Source of the DNA: Anticarsia gemmatalis
Lineage: Eukaryota; Arthropoda; Insecta; Lepidoptera; Erebidae
Assembly (NCBI RefSeq): GCF_050436995.1
Contig: NC_134755.1
Location: 5,457,001 to 5,521,000, forward strand
Length of the DNA: 64,000 nucleotides
Direction: 5' to 3'
Shown here: positions 25,798 through 38,276 of the stretch, piece after piece
Position numbering within the stretch: the first letter of the stretch is position 1
How the letters are laid out: every line of letters begins with the position of its first letter
Translations under genes and position numbers: made by a program
The notes under the pieces: model-generated
Told to the model about the DNA's origin: nothing
Databases searched by the model: none
The model's input: only the letters and a program-made list of their open reading frames with translations

Positions 25798-28523
25798 ATA
25801 TTATACAGTGTCGTATGGAATCGCTAGGCACTTACGTATACTCTTTATACGTGAAAAATATTCAAAATGTGTCCCATAAACATAAATAACTTAATTTGAA
25901 AAACGTGCCTTAAGCTGAGGAACGATTTTTATTGCATTTATCCAATTTTGTCGACGAAACGCTCAGTCAGACTCACCTACGTGATGTGTCAACTTTGTGG
26001 CGTCACGGTGTAAACGATGAAAATACTGCTGCTTGAATTGAATTGAGGAAAAATAAAACTCCGCCGTAGTGACAGTACTTCATTTGTTACTTTATGCTGG
26101 TAAATATTCATTGTTTTCAAAACAAATATTACACTGCGTTATTAGTAAATCAATTCCCGATTTAAAATATAAAAGTATCAATACTATCTTGAACACGTGA
26201 ATATAGAACTGAAAAGTTTTAATTCCAGATTTCTTATTGTTTAGCACTAACAAAATGTGTGCGTAAAAATAACAAACAATGCTTATTTCAAAACTTTTTA
26301 TAAGTAAGCAAACAATTCCTCAAGCCAAAAATCCTGCGACGGATACTATTTCAAGTCAGCAACATTATTTATTATGCAATAAACCTTAGTTCATATTTTC
26401 TGTGCTAAATTATGACGTCATGCTATGGCGTGCATGTGGTGCGCATCGAAGCTGACAGCAGGGCTGGTAATTGCGCAATAAACACGCTACTAACTCTTAA
26501 GCATTAACTTATAAATCATGACTCCATATTGCATTTTCCGCGAGTATTACGTTATAGTGCGGAACGTCGAGTAACGTTTATTGGCCCTACTGATTTTGTT
26601 GTACGACGTTTTTTAATCAAGTACTCAAACGTAGTTAGTTAGTAGTAAGATAATTTAAATAGATAACTTAAAACAGAACAATATCGAATAAAATTATGGG
26701 CCTTTAAACAAATGTTATATCTACAGCTATTTAATACAGCAGAGTTTCATGATAATTTAAAATAGCTGTTTAGCATAACATTTGCTGCTGGTCGTAAGTA
26801 TTACCAACTAGTATAAAATATTTTGCTTTTATTCAAATAAGACTCAGATTTCTTATTTTCTCTATCATCACAGAACAGCACACACGCATCTCTAATAATA
26901 TACGGACAATACAGCTCTTACTCGGTATTAGCTACCAGAGAAACCTCATATAACTTATATTTTAGGGGAGACAGTACGCACGTGGAATAAACAAAACTAA
27001 GAAAACCTTTGCAATAATCTCGGTAAGAAAGGCTTCGTGCAGTCATAAGGTTCACCCGAGACATGAATATTAAGAGAGAATTCCTTTCCCTTCACGTTCC
27101 AAACAATTTGCCATCAGTTTCCATAAAATGGTCCAGCAAAGCGAACATAATGGGAGACAATTTCTTTTACCACCTGAGCCCTATAGACGGTTATGTTGGC
27201 AAATTGCTATTGCATGGTCCGAGGATAATTTGCAGCCCTTACTGTCCCGACGATGGCGAAATAATCAATAGATATTGGGAAAGTTTTCGGATGCTGTAAA
27301 GCTCTTGTATGGGGGTTATTTTGAGCAGCGTTTTCGTTTATTCGTCGTTATAGTAGACAGCTATAAAGTTTGTTGTTTTACCAAATGTAGTTTATGCCAA
27401 ACATCTCTTCAATTTATTCTTAATAACATTGAATACTAAAACTAGTTCGACGAGGTCAGTTGTGATTAATCTCTTGAAGGAAGATTGTAGTTTATACGAA
27501 GTTTGGACCTAATAATTCATTAATTAATGTAGACTTTGATCCAACTTACAGTCTGTGAAGCAGTCTTAATAATTCAACAGCAAACTTAAAAGTACATAGT
27601 TTCATAGATAGCGGTCGGAGATTTTTATCTCAACAAGAGCGTCATGGTTGTTTTCTTTTTTTTAAACACGGCGCTCTCATGGGAGGTATTTAATAAAATT
27701 ATCCATTGCATTTTTAAGTTATTCATGCTGGAACTTTACAGAATTCTCTACTGATAGCTGCATACGTATAAGAAAGACCCTATAAATATCTAAGTAAGGA
27801 AGCGTCGTTCGGTCGTATAGGTCTTTTTTCTGAGATTTTCTTTACTTTTCTCGTTCAAATCTGGCTTTTTACTAAAAAGATTCCGGTTTTGCGAGAGAAT
27901 CTTTAAATATTTAAGGCACAATCACATTGTTAGTTCTTGTACAATGTACAATAGCGCTTTGATATATAAAATGCAACTGTATTTTGTTGCACAGTAGATA
28001 CAAAGTTGTAGCACAAGATTCTAAGATAATGTAGGTACAATAAATAGGCCAACTTTTAATATAAAATATGACATAAAAGCATATCTTCTTCAACGAATAT
28101 CCCCATTTCATACTATGGTTTAAAGACAAATATCGCATAAGTCTAAAAAGTAGAAAATTAAACAAATGATGCGTGAAACACGAACTAATGAGGTTAGGCT
28201 AACACAACTCTTTAGAACGATTATGTCATACTGGTAAAATGATCGGATCGGATTTGACCGCAATTCGTTGTGCCAGTATCAAATTGGACTGGTCCAGATA
28301 ATCGTGTTACACAAAGTAAATACGTAACATGCGAGCTTTAACAAAGGATTTGTGGTACTCGTTTGATAGCATGGTTAATTTATAAATTATTTGGGATTAT
28401 TGGTTCAAATGTAAGCTGTATATAAATGATATCATAAGGTTCTTGAGAATAAAATTAAAAGCATTACAGTAGATGGAATATTTTTTTTATAGAAAAATAT
28501 TCCTTGAATTAGGTATATAAGTT
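25798..28523. other. Non-coding stretch; one CRE-like site
   Basis: No gene was recognised. A perfect TGACGTCA palindrome lies at 26413-26420, followed by a GC-richer patch to about 26490. The 78-codon frame at 27063-27299 (+) has no recognisable domain but lies in sequence of more even base composition, so it deserves an alignment before being dismissed. Confidence 0.6.
26413..26420. promoter_or_regulatory. CRE-like palindrome TGACGTCA
   Basis: A perfect match to the palindromic CREB/ATF consensus, followed by TGCTATGGCGTGCATG. The same 12 bases TGACGTCATGCT occur again at 62849-62860. Activity is unknown. Confidence 0.35.
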
Positions 28524-28743
28524 CATTATTATTACTTATTAGTTTTAAATCGTTTGTATTATATACATAATTTTGTCTTATAACAATAGTTGAGAGAAAA
28601 GTTCTATACTTGATTTACGAAAATATTTGCGAGCATTTTTAATTATATATTTAAAAGAAAACCGAATTATCAACCGCTACTTTTTAACTTCCCATTATTA
28701 TTACTTATTAGTTTTAAATCGTTTGTATTATATAATTTTGTCT
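28524..28743. repeat. Direct duplication of about 51-55 bp flanking a 114-bp segment
   Basis: The segment at 28524-28578 (starts CATTATTATTACTTATTAG, ends ATTTTGTCT) is repeated at 28693-28743, identical except for four extra bases (CATA) in the first copy. The 114 bp between the copies resemble no recognised element. Either a segmental duplication or an insertion made with a very long target duplication is possible. Confidence 0.8.
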
Positions 28744-30593
28744 CATCGCATCTCAATAACGAAGTTACAAGTGATTTTCAATCGCCTCTTGGTACTAAAA
28801 TACCTTCAGCACTCAATTAATAAAGCTATCAAACTTTTAATCACTCGTGAACCTTTCAAGTTCATAACGGTCATTGAAAAGTAAATGTATTTACCTGCCT
28901 ATATAATGTTCAACCCTTACGCCCTTTCGATAATATAAATCTCTTTTAATGAGTGCGTAACCAGTTTTTGTTTCTTGGTATTTTTGACAGCAATTTAAAA
29001 AAAATTATATGGATTTAACGTGCAGCTATGAGTTTCCTTACTGTCCAAATTATTTAGTTTCTACTTAAGTACTTTCTTCTTCACCTTGTTCGTGCCAAGA
29101 AAATAGCTTATTTGTTTTGTCAATTTTATATCCATTTTTGGTGTTTTCTTGTGTTATTTTGATGCAAGATTATGCATAAATCAAAAACATGATTAAATAT
29201 ATAAGAAAGTCGCAGAAATACACGCTTTAGCTGACATAGATATAAAGTAAAAATGTGCAACTCGTAGCTTGCGTGAAATGTCGACAAAATTCCTTGTTTC
29301 CTTTTTCCGCTCGAAAATTGCATCGAAACTGGAATACTAGCTAAATCATAAAGAACAAACGGAAAAACTCACATGCATACGTTATAAATTGTACCATTTA
29401 TATGGATCAAAGGCCTTTGATCTGACTTTAGTTGCAACTGGATCCTAAGAGCGTCCTTTATCAACAATAACTTAGGTTCAAGGAAACAACATGACTTCAA
29501 TCTCATATATCTTTTATACGAGGTACATTAACTCGACATACGTAGCGTTCGTTACTACAGAGAGAGGAAAAATCCCATTTCAAAGATTTTCCTTCTATTA
29601 CTTCGAGTAAAAGACATGATTATCTAATGTTATTTTCTGTTCCTTTATTCATATACGAACAATAGCGCCCTAATCAATGTGGTTCACTAAGAACTGTCTC
29701 TTTCATATGTCCAAAGGTTTATTCAGTTCGGTCAGATCTATTGTAATTCTATTTTATTCGTACACCGTCCTTCCGTTACCACTGGCTTCTCGTTATCGTG
29801 TATTTCGAAATAATCCTTTTACTTGGGGATCGTTTGAAATATCTAGTTGGGTGAAATGCAAGTTTCTGTTAAATTTAAGTCGACGGAGAAATTGTCTGTG
29901 AGGTTGAATTTATCTTTTAGTTGGAGAATATTGTATCGAATATACTTTTGTATATAACGTCGTTGCGTTGTTCTGTCTTGCGTTTGATTCAATTCGATAG
30001 GAACGAACGTTTGAACCTGCTTTAGTTAGAGTACTATTATATTCTAAGACCAGATTGAATACGTATAAGTACTAAATATGAATTAGGGTAAGTTTGTGTT
30101 TCGGGTTTGCTTCTTATATGAGTAATAATACCTATTCAAATAAGAGCTATTTGTGTGTATTTGTATACTGCAATATGTTTTCTATAAATATAATTATTAA
30201 ATTATAAGAACATACCATTGAAAAATGTACACATACCCAAACCAGCATATTACACCCTAGTACTTAATAAACAAATAAACAAACTACTACCTGAATAAAC
30301 TCTAATAACAAATCTAATAAACAATAATTAATTCTGCCTTCTACTGCCAATGAACGTTTATTCATTATTCTTATTTATGATGGAATGTGGATGTAAAAAA
30401 TATGTACCAGTCGGTGGCTACCACGAGGTCGTTCGTGTACTTCGATGATTAAGGAGCGAGCCTCCCTACCACAGCTCGGTTTAAAACGTAAAAGAGTTAT
30501 TAGCCCGAATACCGTCTACCAGTAATTGATTTGCTTTTGTTGTTATTTTAAACGATTTCTGAAGACTTACTAAACTTAATTTAAAGACTAATT
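28744..30593. other. Non-coding stretch, no gene seen
   Basis: AT-rich. The frames at 28627-28884 (+), 29126-29323 (-) and 29677-29901 (+) are short, without domains, and rich in residues encoded by AT-rich codons. Nothing regulatory stands out. Confidence 0.65.
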
Positions 30594-30824
30594 GCCTTTG
30601 TGGGTTGTGAATTTGACTACCGATCACAAGAGCTCGAGTTCGATACCCGGCTCGGTTGTAAGTGATAATAGTGTTTTCTAATTTATATTAGAATACTTTT
30701 TAGTAGTCACCCGGATATCTGTAATGTGCCCAATACATGGCAAACGGCTTGCCCCCTATTACATGTTACTGAAATTGTTAAATGCGAAGCGTGAGTGTAT
30801 TTCTTACACCTTTGCGCCTTTGGG
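30594..30824 (+). mobile_element. tRNA-derived SINE, forward copy
   Basis: A Pol III B-box-like AGTTCGATACC lies at 30637-30647, followed by a body with TTTCTAATTTATATTAGAAT, AATGTGCCCAATACATGGCA and CCCCCTATTACATG. The body aligns with the SINE at 53525-53780. I recall this as a widespread lepidopteran SINE family in which the GTTCGATNCCC head leads into a GTGCCC..ATGGCA..CCCCTATTACATGG body. The head is decayed and the copy looks old. The minus-strand frame over 30707-30889 is an artefact. Confidence 0.75.
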
Positions 30825-33183
30825 TAAAATTCTGAGGAGTTATTAGTCTGTTTTCTTGGTACAGACAATAATGTTCTGTTTTTCCTCAATTACTGAAGAG
30901 TTCTCAGTGAAATTGAGATTTTTCTCTGCTTTAGAATGTAAAAATGTGATTTGCCTGACTTGCCTTGTTGAGTAATTGTTAGTTCGATCGTGAACTTAAG
31001 AACACAATGTATCTGTATAAGTTTTTAACGTTCACACCAATTATAGATGTATTTATCTAAAAACAATACTATTCTACTATTTTAAATGAGAAGTTTGGAT
31101 GTAGGGGTATTTGTTACTCGATCACGTCAAGACGAATGAACGGAATTAGATAACATTTTATAAACAGATTGTTTATAATGCGAATAAAAATTATACCTTT
31201 TACTCCATACAGGAAACGTGCGGATAGATTCATGAGCTAGTTTACATAAAAACCAAATGAAATAACATCATTAGTAAAAATTCTCTATGTAAAGTTTTAG
31301 TAACCTTAACTTAACTAGTAGGCGGTCGTATTTGGTGTTCACTAACGATTTCTCCGTAATACACTTGTTATGACATTCGAACCGTTATTTATGTTTACTG
31401 GAATCGTTAATTGTTTGTTATAACACGTGTTTATTTCTTAGGAAAATTCACAGGTATGTCTGTGTATGTTTGTGTATAAATGATTGGAGGCGATCGTTAT
31501 ATTAATTTAAACTTGCACGGACTTTTTCAGAACTTGAAATAACGAAAACATATGTAATTATGCTACTCAACTCTACCCCATTTTCTTGCATGTTACAGGT
31601 TTAACCAGCCGTAAGTAGTAAAATAGCATTCCAAAATCTGTTTTTCGTTGTTTATATTACATTCTTTTCGGTTATGCATTACTGCTTTATCAACTACAGT
31701 CAAAAAAGAGCAAAGCATTTGATTTAAAATCTCTTTTAACGTCACATAGTAACGATAACCGCTATTTGCATTCTGCATGTGTTTTAATAGCAGTTACCTG
31801 CGGCTACGGCTGAAAATGCTATTTACGTTTAATTTAGAACGTCAAACAACTTGTAATAGCTTTTCAGCTATAAATATTAGATTTATTTTTAACGTTTAAC
31901 TGAAAAACTGTTTTTATTTCAGATTGGAGTACCGTGTTATTCGTTTAAATGGTTTTGCTGAATAACTTGTTATTTTGTTGATAGTTATGTAAAGTGATTT
32001 TGGCAGTATATTTGTACGGAATAATAATGTTGGAACGTTGAAAATTGGAAAATAAAATGAAGTCAGTTAAGTTTTTATAATTGTACATCGTTGAATAAAT
32101 AAGGCAGGATTGTTTTGCTTATAAAATTGTTTTTTTATGAGTAACTTAATTGACCTCAAAAGTAGTATTTTTAAATAAAAGAATAAAAATTATAGTGGAA
32201 ACAATCCTTTGCTCCTTAATTGACTTGATAGTGCCTGCTTCTTAGTATTTAGCCAACGAAGTTGCGTAGGTAGAATATTGAGAAGCAAGCACTCTGTTCT
32301 ACGAAAAACTAATAGTAAATGTAAAATTAAATACTTAAAGCCTTAGACAACTTTCACCGAGAACTAAACCATCAAAAATATAACAATGATTAAAAAAAAA
32401 TATGTCACGATAAAAAGGTCAAATGTGCTTGAAACTGGCGGTCCTTGTACGGCAAGATGTATGTATGTGAATGAAATGATGGAAATTTGTAGAGATTGTA
32501 GCAAACGGCGTTCTTTGGTTTCTGCTTATCTGAAAAAATGCGTGATTTTAAGTGAAAATGCCTTCTTCTACTGTCCCACTCCTGGGAAAGGGTCCCTTTT
32601 TCTTTCTTTTCCTGACGAAAGAGTTAAGCTTTGAGTCCACCACGTTAGCCAAGTGAGTAAGGTTTGGGAAAAGAAAACATATTTATTGAAAATATGGCTC
32701 TCCATATGTTTTAAGAATGATATGGCAAATTCAAAAGTAAAATATTAACAATACATTTGAATATAATTGTAAATGAATAAAAAAGCCACAAAGGCTGAAT
32801 TACCATTGTCTACATTGTAATTTTCATTGGACTGGTATAAACAGTTACCTGAAAATTCTCCACAAAGTAATTAATATCCAAGTATTTTGGCTTCCAATAC
32901 AAACATCAATGTTGACTACGTTTTAATAAAACGACCAAAAATTAAACAACAGAATAAATGATGTCAAAGTGAAAAATTAAATTACATTTTGAATTTTGAA
33001 TGAATATGTTACGGGTTTTTAATTTTAATGAAATTTATTTTGTGGTGGTATTTAATATGATACAATTTTTGTCTGGTGACTTCACTCGATTCGAAAGAAC
33101 TATATGATCATAAGTCATCCTTGAGGAAGATATTTCAAAACTAAGATATGTTGTAGTTGATTTTAACGAAAATCTATTTTACT
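30825..33183. other. Non-coding stretch, no gene seen
   Basis: AT-rich, with no recognised repeat or gene. The 82-codon frame at 32386-32634 (+) opens with a lysine run and contains several cysteines (CTARCMY, CRDC) but no recognised zinc-binding spacing. It is treated as chance. Confidence 0.6.
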
Positions 33184-33185
33184 AA

Positions 33186-33255
33186 TATTTATTTATTTAT
33201 TTATTTATTAGCAGGCATGCAGTTGTATACAACTGGTTAATGCCTGTATCCTGGT
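33186..33255 (-). mobile_element. 3' end of a reverse-strand retroelement with (AAAT)n tail
   Basis: On the minus strand the segment reads through CAGGCATTAACCAGTTGTAT and CATGCCTGCTAATAAATAAA into a tail of about six AAAT units (33186-33209 on the plus strand). Just before the tail is a stem formed by CAGGCAT/ATGCCTG (33212-33218 and 33240-33246) around the perfect 16-bp palindrome CAGTTGTATACAACTG (33220-33235). A hairpin plus short tandem tail is typical of non-LTR element 3' ends. Only the last 70 bp are visible. Confidence 0.5.
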
Positions 33256-33263
33256 AATTCACT

Positions 33264-33311
33264 ATGATGTGATCATTCATTAAATAAATATTTAATGAAT
33301 GATCACATCAT
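33264..33311. repeat. 48-bp near-perfect palindrome
   Basis: Two perfect 23-bp arms, ATGATGTGATCATTCATTAA... and its complement, are separated only by AA at 33287-33288. A chance perfect stem of this length is very unlikely even in AT-rich DNA. It lies 18 bp beyond the retroelement tail. Cruciform formation or a tiny foldback insertion are possible explanations. Confidence 0.85.
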
Positions 33312-33654
33312 CATTTTTAATATGTTCCTATCAAATGTGAAACTTAAGCATCAATCGTTGTTGCACCAAGTAAGTGCATTTTATAATCATATCTTACGTT
33401 ACGAAAAATGTTTAACTCACGTATATCTTACCATAATTATACGAAGAGTTCATAAAGCCAAAAGGTATAAGCCAACTTGACTTCTGAACATTAAGATAAT
33501 TGCGGTGACTAACCCAATGATATTACAGCCAGCACAGTCAAGAATCTATAAGTTATCCCAAGTTATATCCACATAACCACGCATTACGTACCTACGCAGG
33601 CCACAGACGCTCCAATAACACATGAATTATTACCACTAACACAATTACACAGCC

Positions 33655-33707
33655 ATAATATATCTGAATGAGCAATAAATAAAGCTCGCATTAATGTAAG
33701 ACCATAT
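33655..33707. repeat. Left copy of a direct repeat of about 50 bp flanking a SINE
   Basis: The last 35 bases, from CAATAAATAAAGCTCGCATT to GTAAGACCATAT, are identical to the right copy at 34093-34143. The first 15 or so differ by a 2-bp indel and two substitutions. The copy abuts the SINE start at 33708. Confidence 0.85.
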
Positions 33708-34092
33708 GAGGAGCTCGTGGTTAAGTAACAACAGCCACACGGATCGATCTCTCAGGTTAAGCTACGCTTGCCGAGGTTGTGCTGTGGATGGGTCACCATA
33801 TTTTTCTTACCCAGTTTCTATGTGTTTCGGAAGGCATGTTAAATTGCGGGTCTCGTCTGTCATTTTTAAAGATCTTTGACAGCCGTTACTAGAGGTCAAA
33901 ACTTGAACTTCTGATGACCAGTCTTACCGAGGGGTATCGTTTTATAACTAAGGCAATTGGGTTGTGGAAGTCCTATAGGCAGTCGTTCCATGTAAAATAC
34001 TGATATTCAGCTGCACCTGGTGAGACTGTAAGCCGACTCCAACTTAGTTGGCAGAAAGGCCAGGTTGATGTTAAACACAATTTCGCAGGCCT
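33708..34092 (+). mobile_element. Lepidopteran SINE-like repeat, about 385 bp
   Basis: It begins GAGGAGCTCGTGGTTAAGTA. A-box-like TGGTTAAGTAAC and B-box-like GGATCGATCTC occur about 30 bp apart in the head. The body contains GTGTTTCGGAAGGCATGTTA, TTAAAGATCTTTGACAGCCG, GGGTTGTGGAAGTCCTATAG and AAGCCGACTCCAACTTAGTT, blocks I recall from a very common moth and butterfly repeat. It is non-coding. The copy is bounded by direct repeats of about 50 bp, much longer than usual for target-primed insertion. Confidence 0.8.
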
Positions 34093-34143
34093 ATAATATC
34101 AGAATGACCAATAAATAAAGCTCGCATTAATGTAAGACCATAT
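34093..34143. repeat. Right copy of the direct repeat of about 50 bp
   Basis: Matches 33655-33707 as described there and continues into unrelated sequence at 34144. This copy probably represents the original target, because it is not interrupted on its 3' side. Confidence 0.85.
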
Positions 34144-37100
34144 AAATACATATTGTACTTTATACATATTGTATGAGGTCCATTTCATCTCTAGTCGTTC
34201 AATGAAGACGGCAATTTCACACTCGAGAGGAATTCCAATTACTTCCATTTAATACGAAATGGCAATATCAGGGTCCATATTGTGTTCATAGATATTGCAC
34301 TGCAGTTATTGATCAATGACACTCGGGATGTCCTACAGATATAAGATTATTGGCTTTTGTAGATGGTGTTTATTGAATTCATATGTACGGAATGGCACGT
34401 TTGCCTCAGATTTTATTATTGAATATTGAATTTGAAAGAGAGATATTCCTTTTGTTTATGAAATGCAGAGTTTAAAGTCGATTTGTTAGTAAGTTTTGAA
34501 GAGTGAGGGCTTGTTTCAAAGCTTATGGTGATGGCAAAAAATGTATGGAAACATCTATCAAAATTCCATTTAAACTAAGAGTAATCAAATTCTAGAGTAA
34601 CTGGGTGTGATCATATTTAGCTAAGGGCAGTATTTTTTTATTTATCTAATAGATGCCGTGTTTGTTGGGCTTGTCAAAATTATGCTAAATTCATTAGCAT
34701 GTTAGTTAATCTTTATACAGATGTATAAAATTGAAATAAAAGATTTTTTGCCATAACAAAACTCAAATAACGCCGCGTTAGGTAGAACTAGTGACAAGAT
34801 GTCAAACTGCATAATATATCATGTAAATGTACCCGAAGGTGCAAGAAGACGTATAACTTTGCACCAGAATAAACTCTTGGAGAATGTGTTACTGAAAATG
34901 TGACTTGTCAATGACACGCCAAAACGTCTGTTTAGCCCGACGAAAATAATAAAGTCTTTTACCTCATAAAACATATTTAATATGTTAGATAACATTAAGG
35001 TTGGAGATTTTGTACGTTAACTGAACTAAGCTCTCGTCGAGCGTGCAGCGTTTCGAGGAAAAAGTTGTTCATACACCTGAGAGTGTTTAAACCAACAATT
35101 TCCTGACACAATAAACGCTTTAATAATACAGCTTTAACGAATGTCTACAAGAAAAGCTTATTTAATATTAAAAGCAATGCTAAACTGTTAAAAGCAATTA
35201 CACACAGAGGTTTGGTATGCATTTTACATGAGCTCTCGTAACCAGCTGGAAAAATCTGATAAAAGCCAACGATGTAGCACATGGGCGCGCACTCGTGATG
35301 ATACTACAAGTTTCCTCCAGAGGGGCGATTTATCACGAAAACGGTGAGCTATAACCTAAATGTAAGAGCGATTGGATGCAGGTTTCGCCTGAATGATGCA
35401 TGAGACGCGGCCACTGTCGCACACGTGCGCGCGCCGCAGATGCCGACTGTACCATACTACCAATATCACGCTATCTGTGAAACGTCTAATTTAATACGAT
35501 ACAACATGTGCCAACTAACGCGGAAGCACATAACTCGCACGATACATGTCACGTGCGAATACTATGACTACACACGGTTTAGCGATACTCGTGCACCGTA
35601 GATATGCATGACACATGTGGTGATAAAAATTTGCGAGCACCAAGCCACCGTTTGGCCCATAACAGAAGCCCGAACGTCTAAAAATCGGTCGAAGTTCTAC
35701 TACTATGCTATTTGCGTCGCCTCTTACATTTTATAATAACGGCGAAGTTAGACAGGAGTATGCTTCTTAAAAGTTTGTACTCGAAGCTTGGATAACGTTG
35801 CATCCCGCGATGCTTGGCACGGGTCCAGAGGACATCGCAGTCAGGATGTCGTCGTTCTAAATTATTTTATTATTTCATGACGTTAGTAAAAACATTAAGT
35901 GGTTCGCACGCTCCAACAGTTTTTAAACAAACGCGTTTATACGGTAACATACATTGTAAATACAATGTTCGAATAACGTTGAGTGGAAAACTCTTTACAA
36001 TAGCCGTAATTCAAACGTACGAGTGGATATACGAGTAAATTTTTTAAAACTATTTGTACATCGAACTTTTGCATGTTCGAATAAAACTGAGGACATCATT
36101 TGTACGGATTAGTTCTCGATTTTGTCGAAGTTTCGGCTTATGTATTATTCATATAAGTTCCAGGCGACAGTGGGGAATGTCTGTACAATTTCTCGTGAAC
36201 TTTTGAAAGGTTTTTCGTATCATGTTCGCGAAATAGTGTCCGATTACGCTTGCTTGAAGATGGAGAGTTTCAGTGCGGACGAACTTTATTTTCGCAAAAG
36301 AACGGTTCAAATATTCATAAAAGGTGTTTGAAAAATAAAAAATATGGGTCAAGAGTTTGTCGAACTTTTGCCCTGCGGTATTATAATTCTGAAATCGAGG
36401 TATTTATAGATGTGTTAGTATTTTGACCCATGTAATCGTTTAGTTCCATAATGTAAGTTTACTTTATTAAATTATGCGATATACGTTACATATACGATTT
36501 ATATAATTGGAGTAGTTTTTTAGATCTCCTACAAACAAAATTAAAAACAAGTTTATAAAAATCTCTTCTGAGGAATTTATCGAATTAAATTTCAAGCAGG
36601 CTTCTATCCGGCCAGCTGAGCTTCTAACACAACAAAACTTTGTATCGTAGAATTCCGCCACAATGCAATACCATAATGATGAAAGAAATATAACATCGTG
36701 TGTCTGTCGGCCTGTCGGTCCAGCGTCCGGGGCAAACGTCGCAGCCATGACATCATTTATTAATATAAGTAGGTTCCTATAGTTCCGGTCAGTCAGGCCC
36801 AAGGAACAAGCTTATAGCGCTGCAGCACAGTAACTAAATTGTAACGATAATCTATAGTAAACCTAGAGTAAATAGGTCTCATTGATTGTGTCCTACTGCT
36901 TGATATTACTGGTGAAAACTTTTTGATCCTTTATTATTAGCAAGTATTTATGGTGCTTCAAATAGTCAAAAGCCTTTATTTACAGTTTTACAATCAATAT
37001 GAGCCGTTAATTTATAAATCTCAAACACATTTCAATTTAATACGGCTATACCTTGCAGAACAGCAACTAAAGCTAAATTTCAATTGATCTAATAAGGCTA

Positions 37101-38276
37101 ATGTCGCACCATATACATAAACAACGACGGCTAGAACAATTCTTAGAGATTATTGGCTAGTAACGACCAATTGTTACGTCCCGGAGTTGTCGCTTAGAGT
37201 GCACTGCGCAATTGAATTTGCATACTGCGATAACAGTTCCAATATCCGCTGGGAATATGCCCTCCGCCTATGTACTAGATACAAGTATGTTTTAGATTAT
37301 TAGCCATTATCGGATTGGATTTATGCTTACCATATGGTGCGTTTCTCTTGCTAAATATAGAATAGTTTACTGGTATATTTGAAAGTCGGGGAAATAATAA
37401 GGTTTATGTTTGTTTTAAAGACGTATCTTGGTATTGTCGACCCCACTTCTGCAGGATTATTGGCATCTGGGTTATTTATAAAATCTTTTACGTTCTTTTT
37501 TTTCTTTTCAGGTTTCAAATTAATGATTACATTCAATTACCTCACACATGTATGTATTGTTTAAACACAAAACTCATTAAACGATTAGATTGTTGGACTG
37601 GAAATCTGAAAATTCGTAAGAGAAAACTATTTACTTCGTAGAAAAATAATTCCCATATTTGGTTTTCGGAATATAATTATTCTATTAGAAATTCGTGATC
37701 AAAAGGTTTTACTAGGAATTATACGAAGCCTTCGTTTTACGAAAGTTAAACTCTAGCAATTATACAATAATAAGAGAAATGTAGTGTGCGAATGACATTT
37801 TTTATTGCTCCTAGAAATTTGACAAAATAAAAAGTATATTGTATCCATCATTATAACCATCAGAATAGAACGAAGAAAATTATTGTGAATATTTTTCGAT
37901 TTCACCACTTCTCATTAGGGCGTTACGGATAGCTATTAATTTAAACAGTCGTCTTCATACATTTGCTGACACTCTGTCTGTCGGATAGGCTATCTAACTC
38001 TTATCTATAAGCTGTGAAACTGACCATAGACTACAAATAGTACTAAGCCCTACGTAACCATATAAACATACCTTCATTAAGAATGTATCTAGTGTTCTAG
38101 AAACCCGTACTTAAATAGCCTTGTTCTGAAAACCTATATCCATTTCATACATGTTTAATTTACTTGGTATTATTCCTTTATTTTCCCTTCCGCTTTGTAC
38201 ATATTCTAGGTATTTATGTAGTCAGGACTCATGTATATATTCATACCTTTAACACATATTTTAGTGAAAAGTAAAT
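34144..38276. other. Non-coding stretch with a GC/CpG-rich module
   Basis: No gene was recognised. The notable part is 35280-35650 (listed separately). The 111-codon minus frame at 36467-36802 and the antisense pair around 36122-36352 show no domain. The region 36600-36760 is somewhat GC-richer (CGGCCTGTCGGTCCAGCGTC) without an assignable function. Confidence 0.6.
35280..35650. promoter_or_regulatory. CpG-rich module with two CACGTG boxes
   Basis: It contains CACGTG at 35422-35427 within a 17-nt strictly alternating purine-pyrimidine run (35418-35434, CGCACACGTGCGCGCGC). A second CACGTG at 35550-35555 lies inside the inverted pair TCGCACG/CGTGCGA (35535-35541 and 35552-35558). Such CpG density is unusual here. 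A promoter or enhancer bound by bHLH factors is plausible, but no adjoining exon was recognised. Confidence 0.35.

Noticed and set aside
33186..33209. Independent ATTT microsatellite
   Set aside because: More simply explained as the tandem tail of a reverse-strand retroelement.
36467..36802. 111-codon reverse frame
   Set aside because: No known motif; the sequence looks like ordinary non-coding DNA.
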